From Comamonadaceae bacterium PBBC1 (lineage in GTDB: Bacteria; Pseudomonadota; Gammaproteobacteria; Burkholderiales; Burkholderiaceae_C), in assembly GCA_002256145.1 (NCBI GenBank), contig NKIP01000003.1, forward strand, positions 269,071 through 333,070: 64,000 bases of DNA. The letters are read 5' to 3'. This document shows, piece after piece, positions 61,490-64,000 of the stretch. Below the pieces are notes generated by a model that saw only the letters and a program-made list of their open reading frames with translations, had not been told where the DNA came from and searched no databases. The translations under genes were made by a program, and so were the position numbers. Every line of letters starts with the position of its first letter. Position 1 is the first letter of the stretch.

Positions 61490-62815
61490 TCAGGCCAGCT
61501 CGGCGGCGGTTTGGCGCATGGTGTCGCGGTACACGTCTTTGTTCACATAACAGGCCATGCGCTCCACCTTCAGGTAGCGGTAGCCGGCCGACAAATCGGG
61601 CGAGGGGCCTTGTCGCGCTTTGGAAAATGCCAAGGCTTTGGCCTGGCCCGCATCCAGGCCTTTGAAATACCGCGCCATCACCTCGGCCTGCTCGGCCCGG
61701 CCCTCCCAGCCCAGGCCTGCGGCCTCGACCATGCCCAGCACAGCCAGGCGGTCAAAGCGCGGTGCAAAGATGTTCAGGTACAGCTGGGGCGACATGCCTT
61801 GCCAGTTGAGCAAGGCGTTGTTGATGAAGGGGTAGTGCAGCTTGTAGCCGGTGGCGGTCATGACCAGGTCGTAGTCGGCTTGGGTCCCGTCCTTGAAGTG
61901 CACGGTGTGGCCGTCCAGCCGCGCCACGTCGGGCCGCACCTTCACGTCGCCGTGTCCGATGTGGTGCAGGATGAGTGAGTTCACGATGGGGTGCGACTCG
62001 TACATCTTGTAATCGGGCTTGGGAAAACCAAAACGCACCGGGTCGCCCGTGAACCACTTGAGCATCGTGCTGTCGACTTTTTGTTTGAGCCAGCGCGGCA
62101 ACTTGGTTTTGCCACCCACCGTGTCGGCGGGCAGGCCGAACACATATTTGGGCACGAAGTAATAGCCCCGGCGCACCGAGATGTCCACGCTTTGGGCGTG
62201 GTGCACCGCGTCCACCGCGATGTCGCAGCCCGAGTTGCCCGCGCCCACAATCAGCACGCGCTGGCCTTTGAACTGCTCGGCTTTTTTGTAGGCCGAGGTG
62301 TGCAGCAATTGCCCGCTGAACTGCCCAGGCCACTCGGGTTTGTTGGGTTCGGCCAAGATGCCGTTGGCGATCACCACGCCTTTGTATTCGTGAGTTTCCT
62401 GTTGTCCCCCACCTGCATCAATGGTCACCCGCCACAGTGTGTCGGGCGCATCGCTCACGGGCTCCACACGCAGCACGCGCACGCCAAAGCGGTAATGGCG
62501 CTTGAGGTCAAAGTGCTCGGCGTAGGCCTTGAAGTAGTCCAGCAGCTCGCGGTGACTGGGGTAATCAGCCGTGCCCTCTGGCATGGGGAATTCTTTGAAT
62601 TCGGTGGTGCGCTTGCTGGAAATCAGGTGTGCCGATTCGTACACGGTGGAGCGCTCGTTGCCGATGTTCCACAAACCGCCCACATCGGTGTGGGCTTCAA
62701 AGCCCTGGAAAGCGATGTCGTGTTTGGAGAGGGCCCGTGCGCCTGACAGGCCCGAGGGGCCTGCGCCAATCAGGGCGATTTGGGTGTGGGTGGCGATGTG
62801 CTTGTTTGGGCTCAT
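61490..62815 (-). CDS. Flavin-containing monooxygenase-like protein
   Basis: A 441-residue FAD/NADPH monooxygenase: FAD site [22 protein letters not shown] site VLIVGAGNSGCDIAVD, and the linker GGLWNIGNERSTVYESAHLISSK (in parts), plus TATGYKLHYPF. It resembles FMO-type and some Baeyer-Villiger-type enzymes; the precise FxGxxxHxxxW/P motif of either class was not confirmed by eye. ATG 62815 overlaps the SDR stop by 4 bp. Confidence 0.85.
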   Translation of the reverse strand: MSPNKHIATHTQIALIGAGPSGLSGARALSKHDIAFQGFEAHTDVGGLWNIGNERSTVYESAHLISSKRTTEFKEFPMPEGTADYPSHRELLDYFKAYAEHFDLKRHYRFGVRVLRVEPVSDAPDTLWRVTIDAGGGQQETHEYKGVVIANGILAEPNKPEWPGQFSGQLLHTSAYKKAEQFKGQRVLIVGAGNSGCDIAVDAVHHAQSVDISVRRGYYFVPKYVFGLPADTVGGKTKLPRWLKQKVDSTMLKWFTGDPVRFGFPKPDYKMYESHPIVNSLILHHIGHGDVKVRPDVARLDGHTVHFKDGTQADYDLVMTATGYKLHYPFINNALLNWQGMSPQLYLNIFAPRFDRLAVLGMVEAAGLGWEGRAEQAEVMARYFKGLDAGQAKALAFSKARQGPSPDLSAGYRYLKVERMACYVNKDVYRDTMRQTAAELA

Positions 62816-63633
62816 GTCTTGTCGTGCGGGTGCGAGAGTCCGGGAATGGGGGTGGCGCCTGCTTGCTGGGCGCGGGGTTTGCGCGGCTGGCCCAGCAAGA
62901 TGCGGTCGTGCCAGCGTGCAGGCAATAGCGACAAAGCCTGCGACAGCCAGCCAATGCGGCGTGGCAACACAATGTGCTCGCGGCCTTGCGCCACGCCGCG
63001 CAGCAAGTCGCGGGCCGCCTCGTCGGGGCCCAGCAAGCCGGGCATGGCGAAGGTGTTGCCTGCGGTGAGCGCGGTGCGCAAATAACCGGGGCTGATGGTG
63101 TGCACCGTCAGCCGGGTGGGGCGCAGCTCAGCCCGCAGGCTTTGCAGGTAAGCGATCAGTCCGGCTTTGCTCGCGCAATACGCCCCGTTGCCTGGCATGC
63201 CGCGCCAGCCCGCCACACTGGCCACGCCGACCAATGCGCCCCTTTGGCCGCTGTATTGCATGGCGCTCAAAAAAGGTTGGAAAGTGGTGGCCACACCCAG
63301 CAGGTTGATCTCCAGCATGCGGCGCATCACCGCCAGATCGGCCGGGTCGGCGGTCTCGTAGCCGCCTGCCACACCCGCGTTGGCGATCACCAGATCGGGC
63401 ACGCCCCAGTGCTGCAAACAGTCGGCGGCCATGGCTTGCATGGCCGCTGCATTGGAGACGTCGGGGGTGTAGATGCGACAGCGCTCGGGAGCCAGCTTGG
63501 CCAGTGACTGCAAGGCTTCGAGGTTCAGACCGACCAAGGCGACCTTTGCACCCGAGTCCAGCAGCTGCCGTGCCAATGCCTGACCCAAGCCCCCGCAGGC
63601 TCCTGTGATGACGGCGCTTTGGAAAGACGGCAT
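62812..63633 (-). CDS. Short-chain dehydrogenase/reductase
   Basis: A 273-residue classical SDR: SAVITGACGGLGQALARQLL, DLVIANAGVAGG (NAG motif), LVGVASVAGWRGMPGNGAYCASKAGLIAYLQSL (in parts; catalytic Ser, Tyr and Lys). ATG 63633 is preferred to TTG 63651. First gene of the operon with FMO, BASS and extended-SDR genes. Confidence 0.9.
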   Translation of the reverse strand: MPSFQSAVITGACGGLGQALARQLLDSGAKVALVGLNLEALQSLAKLAPERCRIYTPDVSNAAAMQAMAADCLQHWGVPDLVIANAGVAGGYETADPADLAVMRRMLEINLLGVATTFQPFLSAMQYSGQRGALVGVASVAGWRGMPGNGAYCASKAGLIAYLQSLRAELRPTRLTVHTISPGYLRTALTAGNTFAMPGLLGPDEAARDLLRGVAQGREHIVLPRRIGWLSQALSLLPARWHDRILLGQPRKPRAQQAGATPIPGLSHPHDKT

Positions 63634-63806
63634 GGGTGTGTCCGGATGCAATGCTCACGAGTGGATTAGCATTCAATTTTGACACGGCCATGCCGGGATG
63701 ACCCTCGGTGAAGACCCTTGCGGGATGCTGAAATGGCGTATGGATCCGGCCCTTGTGGACCATTGGCTTTTCGCTAGCAGGGCAAAGTCCCACAAATCCA
63801 TTGCCA

Positions 63807-63881
63807 TGTAGGCGCTCGCCTTGCTGGCGATAAACCGTTGTGCACCTCGACTCTCGCCATCGCCAGCAGGGCTGGCTCCTA
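63807..63881. repeat. REP-like palindromic pair (TGTAGGAGC family)
   Basis: TGTAGGCGCTCGCCTTGCTGGCGAT-type sequence, in parts TGTAGGCGCTCGCC and TTGCTGGCGAT (63807-63831), and ATCGCCAGCAGGGCTGGC followed by TCCTA (63859-63881) are near inverted copies, each a GC-rich hairpin. The putative group II intron begins at the next base. Confidence 0.75.
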
Positions 63882-64000
63882 GTGCGCCCGTGAAGGCGCG
63901 TACACAGCATGGTGAGAGTCCATGTCGGGGTAAGCCAAGGCCCCGTAGTCGAAGGTAACTGCGTCGCTGCGAAGCGGGGTGGGGAGCAACCGGAGGCGAA
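63882..64000 (+). mobile_element. 5' end of a putative group II intron (cut by the window)
   Basis: The sequence begins with the group II 5' consensus GTGCG (GTGCGCCC-GTGAA-GGCGCGTAC, a stem), continues with GTGAGAGTCC, GTCGGGGTAAGCC...GGCCCCGTAG and GGTAACTGCGTCGC...GCGAAGCGG, then GTGGGGAGCAACCGGAGGCGA. These blocks and order resemble the 5' part of domain I of bacterial group II introns as I recall them. The reverse transcriptase would lie beyond the window. No alignment could be run. Confidence 0.55.

Overview
The window is GC-rich and densely coded on both strands, with many ATGA-type stop/start overlaps. It looks like a chromosomal segment of a betaproteobacterium in the order Burkholderiales, probably close to Comamonadaceae. 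This placement is an inference from four Bug-type tricarboxylate-family periplasmic receptors, an ArgA of the kinase-plus-acetyltransferase type, HrpA, PobA with an IclR-type PobR, and general codon use. No tRNA, rRNA, CRISPR array or transposase gene was found.

Layout. Positions 1-4088: a LacI-family regulator (cut by the window start), a Bug receptor, an IlvD/Edd-type sugar-acid dehydratase and an RraA-type aldolase; a perfect LacI-type operator lies in front of the receptor. 4114-8805 (minus): another Bug receptor and a GntR-regulated polar amino acid ABC transporter. 9036-19403: housekeeping and transport genes (YebC, a fluoroacetate-dehalogenase-like hydrolase, a DMT exporter, MetY, a CoA-binding protein, two MFS carriers, DUF2076, a YegD-like Hsp70, DUF3297). 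19419-25629: a LysR-controlled catabolic block with a fused aconitase-family hydratase, an HMG-CoA-lyase-type lyase, a CoA transferase and a Bug receptor; together these could convert a branched C5 dicarboxylate such as citramalate or mesaconate to acetyl-CoA plus pyruvate. 25932-30975: Hpd, a zinc-ribbon membrane protein, a UmuC gene that has lost its start codon, and ArgA.

Positions 30982-42325 form an accessory region. VapBC-like and TacAT-like toxin-antitoxin pairs precede hrpA. Downstream of hrpA, foreign genes are inserted between repeated pieces of the hrpA 3' end: an AT-rich HNH-like gene, an HsdR remnant, an Mrr-type restriction enzyme and a Fic protein, then a second hrpA 3' copy, then an AbiEi/AbiEii pair, then a third 34-bp copy. 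This looks like a defence-gene integration hotspot at the 3' end of hrpA.

Positions 42333-63633 return to metabolism: LysR plus tautomerase, a D,D-carboxypeptidase, a Kazal/DUF4377 secreted protein, a large secreted hydrolase, MFS, SnoaL-like, enoyl-CoA hydratase and CoA transferase genes, pobA/pobR with a three-repeat operator, a Bug receptor plus Rieske oxygenase with a divergent LysR, and a four-gene operon (SDR, flavin monooxygenase, BASS transporter, extended SDR). The last 120 bases look like the 5' end of a group II intron placed directly after a palindromic repeat.

Three families of palindromic repeats are scattered through the window: a GTAGGTCGG...CCGACCTAC family, in several places tandemly amplified; a GGGGTCAGAYCCC family, twice inside the hrpA reading frame; and a TGTAGGAGC-like REP family.
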